DNA of 64,000 nucleotides from Dehalococcoidia bacterium (GTDB taxonomy: Bacteria > Chloroflexota > Dehalococcoidia > Lucifugimonadales > UBA3495), in the NCBI GenBank assembly GCA_022827095.1, contig JAJDTP010000005.1, positions 711,919 through 775,918 of the forward strand, in the 5' to 3' direction. Below, one piece after another: positions 34,277 through 42,272 of the stretch. Numbering within the stretch: position 1 is the first letter of the stretch; each line of letters begins with the position of its first letter. A program made the translations under genes and the position numbers. The notes below the pieces were generated by a model. It saw only the letters and a list, made by a program, of their open reading frames with translations, was not told the DNA's origin and did no database searches.

Positions 34277-35791
34277 ATGACTGCATACGACCTCTACCTG
34301 GTTTCGCCGTATCTGGCCATGGCCGCTTTGGCCATGCTGGTGATAGTCGCGGACCTGGTCACCCGCCGCACCGGTTTGCTGGTTGGCCTGTCCTTTGTCG
34401 GGCTGGCGGCGCCGGCGGCGTTGAGCGCATGGCAACTGGTTGACCTGACCGGCAGCGGAGCCAGTGAATTGAGCGCCGAGGGATCGGTCATCCTCTACAC
34501 GCTGTCCATCGACCGGTTCGCGCTGTTCTTCAACTTCCTGATTTTGGCAGCGGTTGGGCTGGTGGTCCTGGTGTCCAACGATTACGTGCGACGCGTGGAG
34601 CGTCTCCAGGGAGAGTACTTCGGTCTGATGCTGCTGTCGGCCACCGGCATGATGCTGTTGGCCGCAGCCAACGAACTGATCACGATTTACATCGCGCTGG
34701 AACTGACCACCCTCCCGCTGGCGGCGCTGGCGGCGTTCCTGCCCAACGCGCGGTCCAGCGAGGCCGGAATGAAGTTCCTCATCATCGGCGCGATCAGCAG
34801 CGCAGTGATGCTGTACGGGATGGCGCTGATATACGGCTTTACCGGAAGCACGCGGCTGGACGAGATCGCCGTGGTTCTGGCGGCAAGCCCGCAATCAGGC
34901 ATATTGCCTTTCGGCAGCATGGCGGTCTTGCTAGCGGTGGTGCTCCTGCTGACCGGGTTCGGTTTCAAGATGTCGGCGGCGCCGTTCCAGATGTGGGTGC
35001 CCGATGTCTACGAGGGCGCGCCCACGCCCATGGTCGCGTTCCTTTCGGTGGCGAGCAAAGCCGCCGCATTCGCGCTGGTCCTCCGGGTGTTCTACATCGG
35101 ATTCGATGCCCTGGGCGGCGACTGGTGGGTACTGCTGGCGGGATTGGCCGCCCTGTCAATGACCATAGGGAACCTGGTGGCGATAGCCCAGCGGAACATC
35201 AAGCGAATGTTCGGTTACAGCACCATCGCCCACGCCGGATACATCCTGGTTGGCGTCGCCGCCGTGGCAACAGTCAGCGGAGAGTCGGCCACCTTCGGAC
35301 CCAGCAGCGTGCTGTTTTACCTGGCGGCGTACACCGCGGCGAACCTGACCGCGTTCTTCGCCATCGTGTGCATCGGCAACCGGATCAACAGCGATGAGAT
35401 CGAGGACTACGCGGGAATGCTACGGCGCGCCCCGTTCTTGGCCATCGCGCTGGCGTTGGCGCTGATAGCCCTGATCGGAGTGCCGCCCACCAGCATATTC
35501 ATCGCGAAGATCTACATCTTCGCGGCCGCCATCAACACCGGCGAATCGCTGATGACCTGGCTCGTTATCATCGGGGTGGTCAACAGCGTGGTGTCGGCTT
35601 ACTACTACCTCCGCGTGATCAAGGTGATGTTCCTGCAGCCGGCGATCCATACCGAGCGACTGGGCGGGTCCTGGCCGGTGAACGTAGCCCTGGGCGTGGC
35701 GGCATTGTGCATGATCTGGCTGGGCGTGGCGCCGGGAATCATTGTGACGGCGGCGGAACGGGCCGCGGTTGTGCTGCTGGCCGGCGGGTAA
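34277..35791 (+). CDS. nuoN: Complex I subunit NuoN
   Basis: Third antiporter-like subunit, 504 residues from the ATG at 34277 (MTAYDLYLVSPYLAM). Conserved parts are TIYIALELTTLPLAALAAF, SAAPFQMWVPDVYEGAPTPMVAFLSVASKAAAF (about residues 234-266) with the channel lysine, and RNIKRMFGYSTIAHAGYILVG. It ends the nuo cluster. No nuoE, nuoF or nuoG is present before or after, so the complex appears to lack the NADH-oxidising module. Confidence 0.95.
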   Translation: MTAYDLYLVSPYLAMAALAMLVIVADLVTRRTGLLVGLSFVGLAAPAALSAWQLVDLTGSGASELSAEGSVILYTLSIDRFALFFNFLILAAVGLVVLVSNDYVRRVERLQGEYFGLMLLSATGMMLLAAANELITIYIALELTTLPLAALAAFLPNARSSEAGMKFLIIGAISSAVMLYGMALIYGFTGSTRLDEIAVVLAASPQSGILPFGSMAVLLAVVLLLTGFGFKMSAAPFQMWVPDVYEGAPTPMVAFLSVASKAAAFALVLRVFYIGFDALGGDWWVLLAGLAALSMTIGNLVAIAQRNIKRMFGYSTIAHAGYILVGVAAVATVSGESATFGPSSVLFYLAAYTAANLTAFFAIVCIGNRINSDEIEDYAGMLRRAPFLAIALALALIALIGVPPTSIFIAKIYIFAAAINTGESLMTWLVIIGVVNSVVSAYYYLRVIKVMFLQPAIHTERLGGSWPVNVALGVAALCMIWLGVAPGIIVTAAERAAVVLLAGG

Positions 35792-35813
35792 GGATCCGGA
35801 CGGACTGGGGCAG

Positions 35814-36665
35814 ATGAAAACGGTCGGCATTGCGTACAACGATCTGATCCCCGAGGCGTTGGACCTGGCCCATGCCATCGTCGGCGAGTTGAACCTCGGG
35901 TCCGACACCTGGATCTTGCGGGCGGAAGACGCGGAAGACCTGAGCCAGCGCGCGGAAGGAACGGATTTAGTAATTACCATCGGTGGCGACGGGACGATCC
36001 TGCGCGTAAATCGCGCCATAGCACCCCAGGGCATCCCTCTGCTGGGCATCAACATGGGCCGGCTGGGCTTCATGACCGAGCTGACGGTGCCCGGTGTAAT
36101 GGAGCAGTTGCCCCGGTATCTGAACGAAGACTTGCGGGTCTCGGAGCACAGCATGTTGATGGCAACAGTGTTCCGGCGCGGAGATGACGAAGAAACGGTC
36201 GGCGAGGGACCATACCATGCGCTCAATGACGTGGTGCTCTCCCGTAGCCGGGTGTCCCGGGTAATCACGGTGCGGGCCGTGATTGACGGCGCAGACGTAT
36301 CCACCTTCCGAGCGGACGGTGTGATACTGGCGACGGCCACCGGCAGCACCGGGTACAGTTTCGCCGCCGGCGGTCCCATTGTGGACCCGCTCTCCGACGA
36401 CGTGGTGCTCACTCCCCTGGCATCGCACGTGGGGTTGACGACGCCGCTGGTACTGCGACCCACCAGCAGCGTCGATTTCCGACTGGAAGGCTCGCAAGAG
36501 GCGATAATCAGCGTGGACGGATTTGAAAACCACCCGATTGAACCGGGCGACTGGGTGCGCGTGACGCGCAGTCCGTATCGGGCGCGGTTCCTGCGGGCTA
36601 ATGATCACAACTATTTCTGGGCGACCCTCACCCGCCGGCTGGGCTTCAGCCTCACGGGGCGCTAG
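35814..36665 (+). CDS. nadK: NAD kinase
   Basis: Phosphorylates NAD to NADP. The 283-residue protein has TIGGDGTILRVNR (GGDGT active-site motif), INMGRLGFMTEL, HALNDVVLSR (the usual NE(x)V motif, with Asn-Asp here), and ATATGSTGYSFAAGGPIVDP. The ATG at 35814 begins 22 bases after nuoN. Its location between complex I and two Nudix hydrolases suggests this gene run ties respiratory activity to pyridine-nucleotide balance; that link is an inference. Confidence 0.94.
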   Translation: MKTVGIAYNDLIPEALDLAHAIVGELNLGSDTWILRAEDAEDLSQRAEGTDLVITIGGDGTILRVNRAIAPQGIPLLGINMGRLGFMTELTVPGVMEQLPRYLNEDLRVSEHSMLMATVFRRGDDEETVGEGPYHALNDVVLSRSRVSRVITVRAVIDGADVSTFRADGVILATATGSTGYSFAAGGPIVDPLSDDVVLTPLASHVGLTTPLVLRPTSSVDFRLEGSQEAIISVDGFENHPIEPGDWVRVTRSPYRARFLRANDHNYFWATLTRRLGFSLTGR

Positions 36666-36677
36666 GCAGAGGCCGCG

Positions 36678-37226
36678 ATGACCACCTTTCCCGATAATGA
36701 ACCCACCATCTCTTCGCGCCACATCTACAGCGGGCGCATCATCGACGTGCGAGTCGATACCGTCCGTTTGCAGAGTGGCAGGGAAAGCACCCGCGAAATA
36801 GTGGAACATGCGCCGTCGATTTGCGTGGTGCCCGTCGACGCAGACGGTAACGTCCTGATGGTGCGTCAGTACAGGAAACCCACCGACGGGTTTCTCCTGG
36901 AAGTTCCGGCAGGAGGGATCGACGAGGGAGAAACGCCCGAGGAGGCCACACGCCGGGAACTGCAGGAGGAGATCGGTCACACGGCCGACAATCTCGAATC
37001 GTTGAGCGCATTCTGGCTGGCTCCGGGCTGGTGCTCCGAGTACATGTACGCATTCCTGGCTACGGGTTTGAAGCCGGCGATCCTGGACTCGGATGAGGAC
37101 GAATTCATCGAGGTGGTGCGCTTGCCGCTGCGAGAAGTTGCCGACGCTATCAGCCGCGGCGAAATACAGGACGCCAAGAGTGTGGCCTCGCTGCTGCTGG
37201 CGGCGCGCGCCCTTGGCTCCGGTTAG
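36678..37226 (+). CDS. Nudix hydrolase, ADP-ribose pyrophosphatase-like (copy 1)
   Basis: A 182-residue Nudix enzyme that probably cleaves ADP-ribose or a related nucleotide sugar. The complete Nudix box GGIDEGETPEEATRRELQEE-IG is present around residues 76-98. The upstream pattern RHIYSGRIIDVRVDTVRLQSG and VVPVDADGNVLMVRQYRKP is typical of ADP-ribose pyrophosphatases. Its neighbour at 37237 is the same length with the same layout, pointing to a tandem duplication. It lies 12 bases after nadK. Confidence 0.92.
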   Translation: MTTFPDNEPTISSRHIYSGRIIDVRVDTVRLQSGRESTREIVEHAPSICVVPVDADGNVLMVRQYRKPTDGFLLEVPAGGIDEGETPEEATRRELQEEIGHTADNLESLSAFWLAPGWCSEYMYAFLATGLKPAILDSDEDEFIEVVRLPLREVADAISRGEIQDAKSVASLLLAARALGSG

Positions 37227-37236
37227 CCGTCGGCTC

Positions 37237-37785
37237 ATGGCGAGCATGTCGGAGAGGACCGCGCCGGCCGGATCGCGATGGATTTACCGGGGCGAGTTTA
37301 TCAACCTGAGGGAAGACACCGTCCTGCTGGAGGACGGTGAAAGCCACACGTCTACCATTGTCGAATACCCGTCCTCGGTTTGCGTGGTGCCGCTGTTGGC
37401 GGATGGCACGGTCATGCTGGTCCGTCAATTCCGCAAGCCGGCCGAGGAATTCCTGCTGGAAGCGCCGGCCGGCAAGATGGAGCCCGGCGAAAAGCCGGAA
37501 GCCGCCGCGCTCCGGGAAATGCAGGAAGAGGTCGGGCATACGGCTGGACAATTGGAACCGTTGGCGACGTTCTACACCGAGCCCGCGCTATGCACGCAGC
37601 GTATGCACGTTTTCCTGGCGAGGGACCTGACGCCGGCCAGGTTATCCGCTGACGAGGATGAATTCATCGACGTGCGGAGGGTTTCGATGGATCGAGTCGC
37701 GGGCTTGATCGCGGACGGATCGATACGCGACGCGAAGAGCATAAGCGCGTTGTTGCTAGCGATGCGGGTTATGGGCGATAATTAG
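37237..37785 (+). CDS. Nudix hydrolase, ADP-ribose pyrophosphatase-like (copy 2)
   Basis: A second 182-residue Nudix protein. The box reads AGKMEPGEKPEAAALREMQ-EEVG, and the flanking IYRGEFINLREDTVLLEDGE, CVVPLLADGTVMLVRQFRKP and ADEDEFIDVRRV segments align one-to-one with copy 1. Both copies keep all catalytic residues, so both are probably active, perhaps with different substrates. I take the ATG at 37237; MSERT at 37246 is an alternative. It follows copy 1 by 10 bases and precedes sdhA by 77. Confidence 0.92.
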   Translation: MASMSERTAPAGSRWIYRGEFINLREDTVLLEDGESHTSTIVEYPSSVCVVPLLADGTVMLVRQFRKPAEEFLLEAPAGKMEPGEKPEAAALREMQEEVGHTAGQLEPLATFYTEPALCTQRMHVFLARDLTPARLSADEDEFIDVRRVSMDRVAGLIADGSIRDAKSISALLLAMRVMGDN

Positions 37786-37862
37786 CCGCCGCAAAATGGC
37801 GCGCCGCTTGTGAGCGCCATCAATCGCCGGACCCTGCGGCGCCCGGCCGGAGGAAAACACAC

Positions 37863-39551
37863 ATGGCAGAGGTTTTGCAACACGACGTGCTGGTAGTGGG
37901 CGCGGGCTTGGCCGGTATGCGAGCCGCGATTGCGGCCCGGGCCCGCGGCGCGAACACCGCCATCATCAGCAAGGTCCATCCGGTGCGCAGCCATTCCAAC
38001 GCGGCACAGGGCGGAATCAACGCGGCCCTGCTGGACCGCGGCGACGACTGGGAAGACCACGCCTACGACACCATCAAAGGCAGTGACTTCCTGGGAGATC
38101 AGGACGCCATCGAAGTGATGTGCCGTCAGGCGGGCGCCTCCCTGATCGACATGGAACACATGGGCGTGACCTTCAACCGCGATGATGACGGTCGACTGGG
38201 CACCAGGGCATTCGGCGGTCAACGTCGAGCGCGGACCTTCTTCGTGGGCGACTTCACGGGCCAGGCGCTGCTCCACGTTATGTTCGAGCAGCTCATCAAA
38301 TCGGGCGTGCAACGCTACGAGGAATGGTTCGTCACCGCGCTGATCATGGAAGACGGACAGGCGGCGGGCGTTATCGCGCTGGAGATTCGCACCGGCGAAC
38401 TCCACCTCATCCGGGCCAAGTCGGTCATCCTCGCCACGGGCGGCTGCGGGCGGCTGTTCGAGCCCAGCACCAACGCCCTGATCGTTACCGGCGACGGGAT
38501 GGGACTGGTATACAACGCCGGCGGACAACTGATGGACATGGAGATGGTGCAGTACCATCCCACCACCTTGGCCGGCAGCGGGGTGTTGATCTCCGAGGCA
38601 GCGCGCGGCGAGGGCGCCTACCTGCGGGATAAAGACGGGAACCGCTTCATGGAGAAATACGCTCCCAACATGATGGAGCTGGCTTCCCGGGACGTGGTGT
38701 CCCGCGCCGAACAGACGGAGATCAACGCGGGCAACGGTGTCGACGGGTGCGTGTACCTGGACTGCACACACCTCGGTGAGGCCCTGATCATGGAAAAGTT
38801 GATCCAGATCAGGGAAATTGGCATCGATCTGGCCGGCGCCGACATGATCAAGGAGCCCATTCCCATCCGGCCCGGCATGCATTACATAATGGGCGGCATC
38901 AAGACCGACATCGAGGGCCGCACCAACCTGAACGGCGTTTATGCTGCGGGCGAATGCGCCAATGTCAGCGTCCACGGGGGGAACCGCCTGGGAGCCAACT
39001 CGCTGCTGGACACAATCGTATTTGGCGAAAGGTCCGGGAATCACGCTTCAGAATTCACCCGCAACATGGACTACGTTGAGTTCGACGCCAACGCTGCCCT
39101 GAATCAGGAGCGACGCCGGATCCAGGAGATGCTGGACCGGCCCGAGAACGGCGACCGGTGGTCGGCAATCCGGAGAGAGATGGGCGAATCGATGAACCGG
39201 AACGTTGCGGTTTTCCGGAACGAGGAAGGCATCGAGGAAACTATCGATGACCTCCACCAACTGCGGCGCCGCTACGAGAACGTTCCCGTCCACAACAAGG
39301 GTAAGAGCTTCAACACCGACCTGATTTTCGCGCTGGAGTTGGGCTACATGCTGGACTGCGCGGACACCATCGCCGTCGGGGCGCTGGAACGCAAGGAGAG
39401 CCGGGGCGCGCAGTTCCGCACGGATTACCCCGAGCGGAACGACGAGGAATGGCTGCACCACATCGTCCTGACCAAGGGCGACGGGGGACCTGTGACGTCC
39501 GAATTGCCGGTCACCATCACCCAGTGGACGCCCGAGGAGAGGAAATACTAG
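37863..39551 (+). CDS. sdhA: Succinate dehydrogenase/fumarate reductase flavoprotein subunit
   Basis: FAD-containing catalytic subunit, 562 residues. The dinucleotide fold is VLVVGAGLAGMRAAIAA. The histidine for covalent FAD is in VRSHSNAAQGGINAAL. Substrate-binding and catalytic parts include QYHPTTLAGSGVLISEAARGEGAYL (about residues 230-254), the RPGMHYIMGGIKTD loop and HGGNRLGANSLLDTIVFG. It ends three bases before sdhB. No membrane-anchor SdhC/SdhD gene is present; the third gene is a CCG-domain protein, so this is a non-classical enzyme. Confidence 0.95.
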   Translation: MAEVLQHDVLVVGAGLAGMRAAIAARARGANTAIISKVHPVRSHSNAAQGGINAALLDRGDDWEDHAYDTIKGSDFLGDQDAIEVMCRQAGASLIDMEHMGVTFNRDDDGRLGTRAFGGQRRARTFFVGDFTGQALLHVMFEQLIKSGVQRYEEWFVTALIMEDGQAAGVIALEIRTGELHLIRAKSVILATGGCGRLFEPSTNALIVTGDGMGLVYNAGGQLMDMEMVQYHPTTLAGSGVLISEAARGEGAYLRDKDGNRFMEKYAPNMMELASRDVVSRAEQTEINAGNGVDGCVYLDCTHLGEALIMEKLIQIREIGIDLAGADMIKEPIPIRPGMHYIMGGIKTDIEGRTNLNGVYAAGECANVSVHGGNRLGANSLLDTIVFGERSGNHASEFTRNMDYVEFDANAALNQERRRIQEMLDRPENGDRWSAIRREMGESMNRNVAVFRNEEGIEETIDDLHQLRRRYENVPVHNKGKSFNTDLIFALELGYMLDCADTIAVGALERKESRGAQFRTDYPERNDEEWLHHIVLTKGDGGPVTSELPVTITQWTPEERKY

Positions 39552-39554
39552 GCT

Positions 39555-40562
39555 ATGGACGTTACCATCCGGGTAAAAAGACAGGATCCGGAGGCGGATG
39601 GCGAGGGCCGGTTCCCCTATTGGCAGGACTATCCCGTCACAATCGCCGACAACGCCACGGTCCTGGACGCGTTGATACAGATTCGGGAAGACGACGACGG
39701 TACGCTGTCGCTGCGGTGCTCGTGCCGCAGCGCCATCTGCGGGTCGTGCGCCATGCGCATCAACGGCCACGCCGGGCTGGCCTGCAAGACCATTGCGAAC
39801 ACGGTGGTGCAGGACGGCGTCATCACGGTGGAGCCGGCGGGCGTCATGCCGGTCATCAAGGACCTGGTCGTCAACTTCGACATGTTCTGGGACAAGATCG
39901 AAGCAGTTGACCCGTTCCTGAAGCACATGGGCCAGGAACCGGACGGCGAGTACATCGTATCCAACGACGCGATGCTGCACCTCTCCGGAGTCACCGCCTG
40001 CATCATGTGCGGAGCCTGCGTTTCCGACTGCACGGTGCTCGAAGTTGACCCCACGTTCCTGGGTCCCGCGGCGCTGGCCAAGGCCTACCGGTTCACCGCC
40101 GACCCGCGGGACGGCGATGCCGCCGGCGTTTCCATGGAACGGTTGTGGGCCTTGAGCGAACCCACGGGCGTTTGGGACTGCACACGATGTAACGAGTGTG
40201 TCCAGGCCTGCCCCAAGGGAGTGGCTCCCATGGACCGGATCATGGCCATCCGCGAGCAGGCGATCCAGCAGGGTTACACCAACAACAACGGCGCGCGCCA
40301 TACCGACGCGTTCACCGAATCGGTTGGTCACAGCGGGCGGCTGGACGAACTGCGGCTCCCCATCAAGTCGGTGGGCGGGTTCACCAACATGCCGGCACTG
40401 ATGGACTACATGCCGGTGGCGTTCCGGGCGCTGCGGCGCGGCAAGATGCCGCCGATCGCCCACAAGAACGTCGACAATGTCGAAGCCGTGCGCAGGCTGT
40501 TCCGCCAGACGGAACCGGATCCGCCGGTGCCACAGGTCAGTAACAACTCGCCGTTCGGTTAG
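39555..40562 (+). CDS. sdhB: Succinate dehydrogenase/fumarate reductase iron-sulfur subunit
   Basis: Electron-transfer subunit of 335 residues, about 90 longer than classical SdhB. The [2Fe-2S] ligands are Cys57, Cys62, Cys65 and Cys77 (CRSAICGSCAMRINGHAGLAC). The [4Fe-4S]/[3Fe-4S] domain has CIMCGACVSDC near 149 and CTRCNECVQACPKG near 209. The C-terminal extension (GGFTNMPALMDYMPVAFRALRRGKMPP, residues about 273-299) may bind the third subunit, as in SdhE-type complexes. It is translated with sdhA. Confidence 0.93.
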   Translation: MDVTIRVKRQDPEADGEGRFPYWQDYPVTIADNATVLDALIQIREDDDGTLSLRCSCRSAICGSCAMRINGHAGLACKTIANTVVQDGVITVEPAGVMPVIKDLVVNFDMFWDKIEAVDPFLKHMGQEPDGEYIVSNDAMLHLSGVTACIMCGACVSDCTVLEVDPTFLGPAALAKAYRFTADPRDGDAAGVSMERLWALSEPTGVWDCTRCNECVQACPKGVAPMDRIMAIREQAIQQGYTNNNGARHTDAFTESVGHSGRLDELRLPIKSVGGFTNMPALMDYMPVAFRALRRGKMPPIAHKNVDNVEAVRRLFRQTEPDPPVPQVSNNSPFG

Positions 40563-40607
40563 CTGGGGCACCGGAAGGCTGGTACACCCCGCTAATGCCC
40601 AGGCCGG

Positions 40608-40633
40608 TAGGGGCGAAGCACCATTCGCCCCTA
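40608..40633 (+). terminator. Hairpin between sdhB and the sdhE-like gene
   Basis: TAGGGGCGAA (40608-40617) pairs with TTCGCCCCTA (40624-40633) across 6 bases. No U-run follows. It may lower expression of the third gene relative to sdhAB or stabilise the sdhAB message. Confidence 0.5.
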
Positions 40634-40667
40634 TACTAGTGGCCAATCGATCCAGGAGGAGGAACTC

Positions 40668-41549
40668 GTGAAGTACGCTTTCTTTCCGGGCTGTGTTTCC
40701 CAGGGTGGCGCGCCCGAGCTTTACCCGGCCGCGCGCATGGTTTGCCAGCGGTTGGGGATAGAACTGGAGGAAATCCCGGGTTGGACGTGCACCGGCGCTG
40801 GCGTTATCCAGGAAAAGAATCAGCTGTTCGGGGACACGCTGAACGCCCGGAACTTCGCCAAAGCTGAACAGATGGGCCTCCCCATCCTCACCATTTGCAG
40901 TACCTGCCAGGGTGTGATGTCGCAGGCGAACCACCGGATGCGGAACCCGGAATACCTGGCGGAGATCAACTCCTACCTGGCCGAAGAAGGCCTGGAATAC
41001 AGCGGCAGCTCCGAACCCAAGCACCTGCTGTGGATACTCATCGAGGATTACGGCCTGGACCGGCTGGGCGGTTACATCACCCGGCAACTTACCGACCTGA
41101 AGATCGCTCCATTCTACGGCTGCTATATCGTGCGTCCGACCGAGGCGCTGGATATTGCCGACCACCCGGAACGACAGCAGTCGCTGGAAACGCTGATACA
41201 AACTCTGGGCGCCACGCTGGTTGATTTCGAGGGCAAGACCCGTTGCTGCGGCTTCCCGATTCTGACTATCAACCAGAAAAACTCGATGGCCATGGTCGGC
41301 AAACACACTTCTGAGGTGAAGGATCTGGGCGCGGACGCCATGGTTACGCCCTGCCCGCTGTGTCACCTTAACCTGGACGGGTTTCAGCCCAAGGCAGCCT
41401 CGCAGGCCCGGCGGTCTATCGACCTGCCCATCCTGCACATGCCCCAGCTGATCGGCTTGGCGATGGGCATGTCACCGTCGGAGTTGGGCATGAAGAGGCA
41501 CATCATCAGCACGGGGCCGCTGGAGGTCAAAGCCGGTTTGCGCCGTTAG
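40668..41549 (+). CDS. CCG-domain (HdrB/SdhE-like) third subunit of succinate dehydrogenase
   Basis: A 293-residue soluble protein with two cysteine-rich CCG domains, as in heterodisulfide reductase HdrB and the SdhE subunit of non-classical SDH, where it replaces membrane anchors. Domain 1 has Cys9, Cys41, Cys77 and Cys80, but residue 42 is Thr where the second of the paired cysteines normally is (WTCTGAG). Domain 2 is complete: Cys152, Cys193-Cys194, Cys229 and Cys232. GGAGGAGG precedes the ATG (written GTG-AAG context: the start codon is GTG at 40668). A role in passing electrons to or from quinone or a thiol carrier is inferred from the family and gene order. Confidence 0.85.
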   Translation: MKYAFFPGCVSQGGAPELYPAARMVCQRLGIELEEIPGWTCTGAGVIQEKNQLFGDTLNARNFAKAEQMGLPILTICSTCQGVMSQANHRMRNPEYLAEINSYLAEEGLEYSGSSEPKHLLWILIEDYGLDRLGGYITRQLTDLKIAPFYGCYIVRPTEALDIADHPERQQSLETLIQTLGATLVDFEGKTRCCGFPILTINQKNSMAMVGKHTSEVKDLGADAMVTPCPLCHLNLDGFQPKAASQARRSIDLPILHMPQLIGLAMGMSPSELGMKRHIISTGPLEVKAGLRR

Positions 41550-41575
41550 GCCCACTACGGAAGACCGAGGCGTAA

Positions 41576-41606
41576 GAACGGGGCGGGCTTGAAACCCGCC
41601 CCGTTC
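41576..41606 (+). terminator. Hairpin after the SDH cluster
   Basis: GAACGGGGCGGG (41576-41587) pairs with CCCGCCCCGTTC (41595-41606) over a 7-base loop. There is no U-run, though CTCTTTC follows 10 bases later. It separates the respiratory block from the unknown gene at 41637. Confidence 0.6.
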
Positions 41607-41636
41607 CAAATACTCTTTCAAAAGGAGTGCGTGACG

Positions 41637-42272
41637 ATGTCCCAGCCTTTCGTGGTCAAAAAACGCCCCTACACCGTTGACCGATATGTCGTAGGCTTGT
41701 ACCTGCAACCCAATGACGACTTGGCCAATCGGGAACTCCGGGTCGAATTCGTCAACGTACTTAACGAGGCGGCGTACCTCCACCCCAGCGCCAGAATATT
41801 CCCGAGTACCGAGCCGAACCCTGACGGCTACGACTTTATAATCGTGAACCCGCGTACTCTGGATTACGTCGAAGTCAACATCTTGGCCACTACGTCATAC
41901 GAACCTGGCGAAACCCGCAGCTCGTTCGGATACACGGTACGCAGTAGGAGCGAGATTGGCCGATTCCCCCGCCAGCATCAATGTCCTGACGTTCCAAACG
42001 CTGCCTGCGTGGCTGCCGCTTGCGACGTGTTGGGTTGCAAAGTCGGCCCGGAAGTCGATAGGGGTGCCCGCACGACAAACGAGGACCTCGAATTTCTTTA
42101 CGGGCTTAGCTGTGAGTTGCATCGCCGGCTGGACGAGGCGCGGATAGACTTTGAGAAAGAAATACGGGAACGGCATCCCGGTCAGGCTCTGTTCGTCAGA
42201 GACGGTTTCACCGGATCTCACGTGCACAGAGTTGATGCAATGCCGCTCCGGAGAGACCCTGCGGGATGCTAA
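41637..42272 (+). CDS. Protein of unknown function
   Basis: I do not recognise this 211-residue product. AAAGGAG at 41621-41627 sits before the ATG at 41637, which supports a real start. The N-terminal half is regular and beta-rich (VDRYVVGLYLQPNDDLANREL, LHPSARIFPSTEPNPDGYDF); the C-terminal half has four to five cysteines (HQCPDVPNAACVAAACDVLGC) that might bind a metal or form disulfides, then a helix (CELHRRLDEARIDFEKEI). Codon use looks more AT-rich than in the respiratory genes. The stop overlaps the stop of the convergent aminotransferase gene. Confidence 0.55.
   Translation: MSQPFVVKKRPYTVDRYVVGLYLQPNDDLANRELRVEFVNVLNEAAYLHPSARIFPSTEPNPDGYDFIIVNPRTLDYVEVNILATTSYEPGETRSSFGYTVRSRSEIGRFPRQHQCPDVPNAACVAAACDVLGCKVGPEVDRGARTTNEDLEFLYGLSCELHRRLDEARIDFEKEIRERHPGQALFVRDGFTGSHVHRVDAMPLRRDPAGC

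Noticed and set aside
39048-41438. A minus-strand open frame of about 796 codons opposite sdhA, sdhB and the CCG-domain gene
   Set aside because: It runs across three genes and an intergenic hairpin, so it is a by-product of GC-rich codon use.
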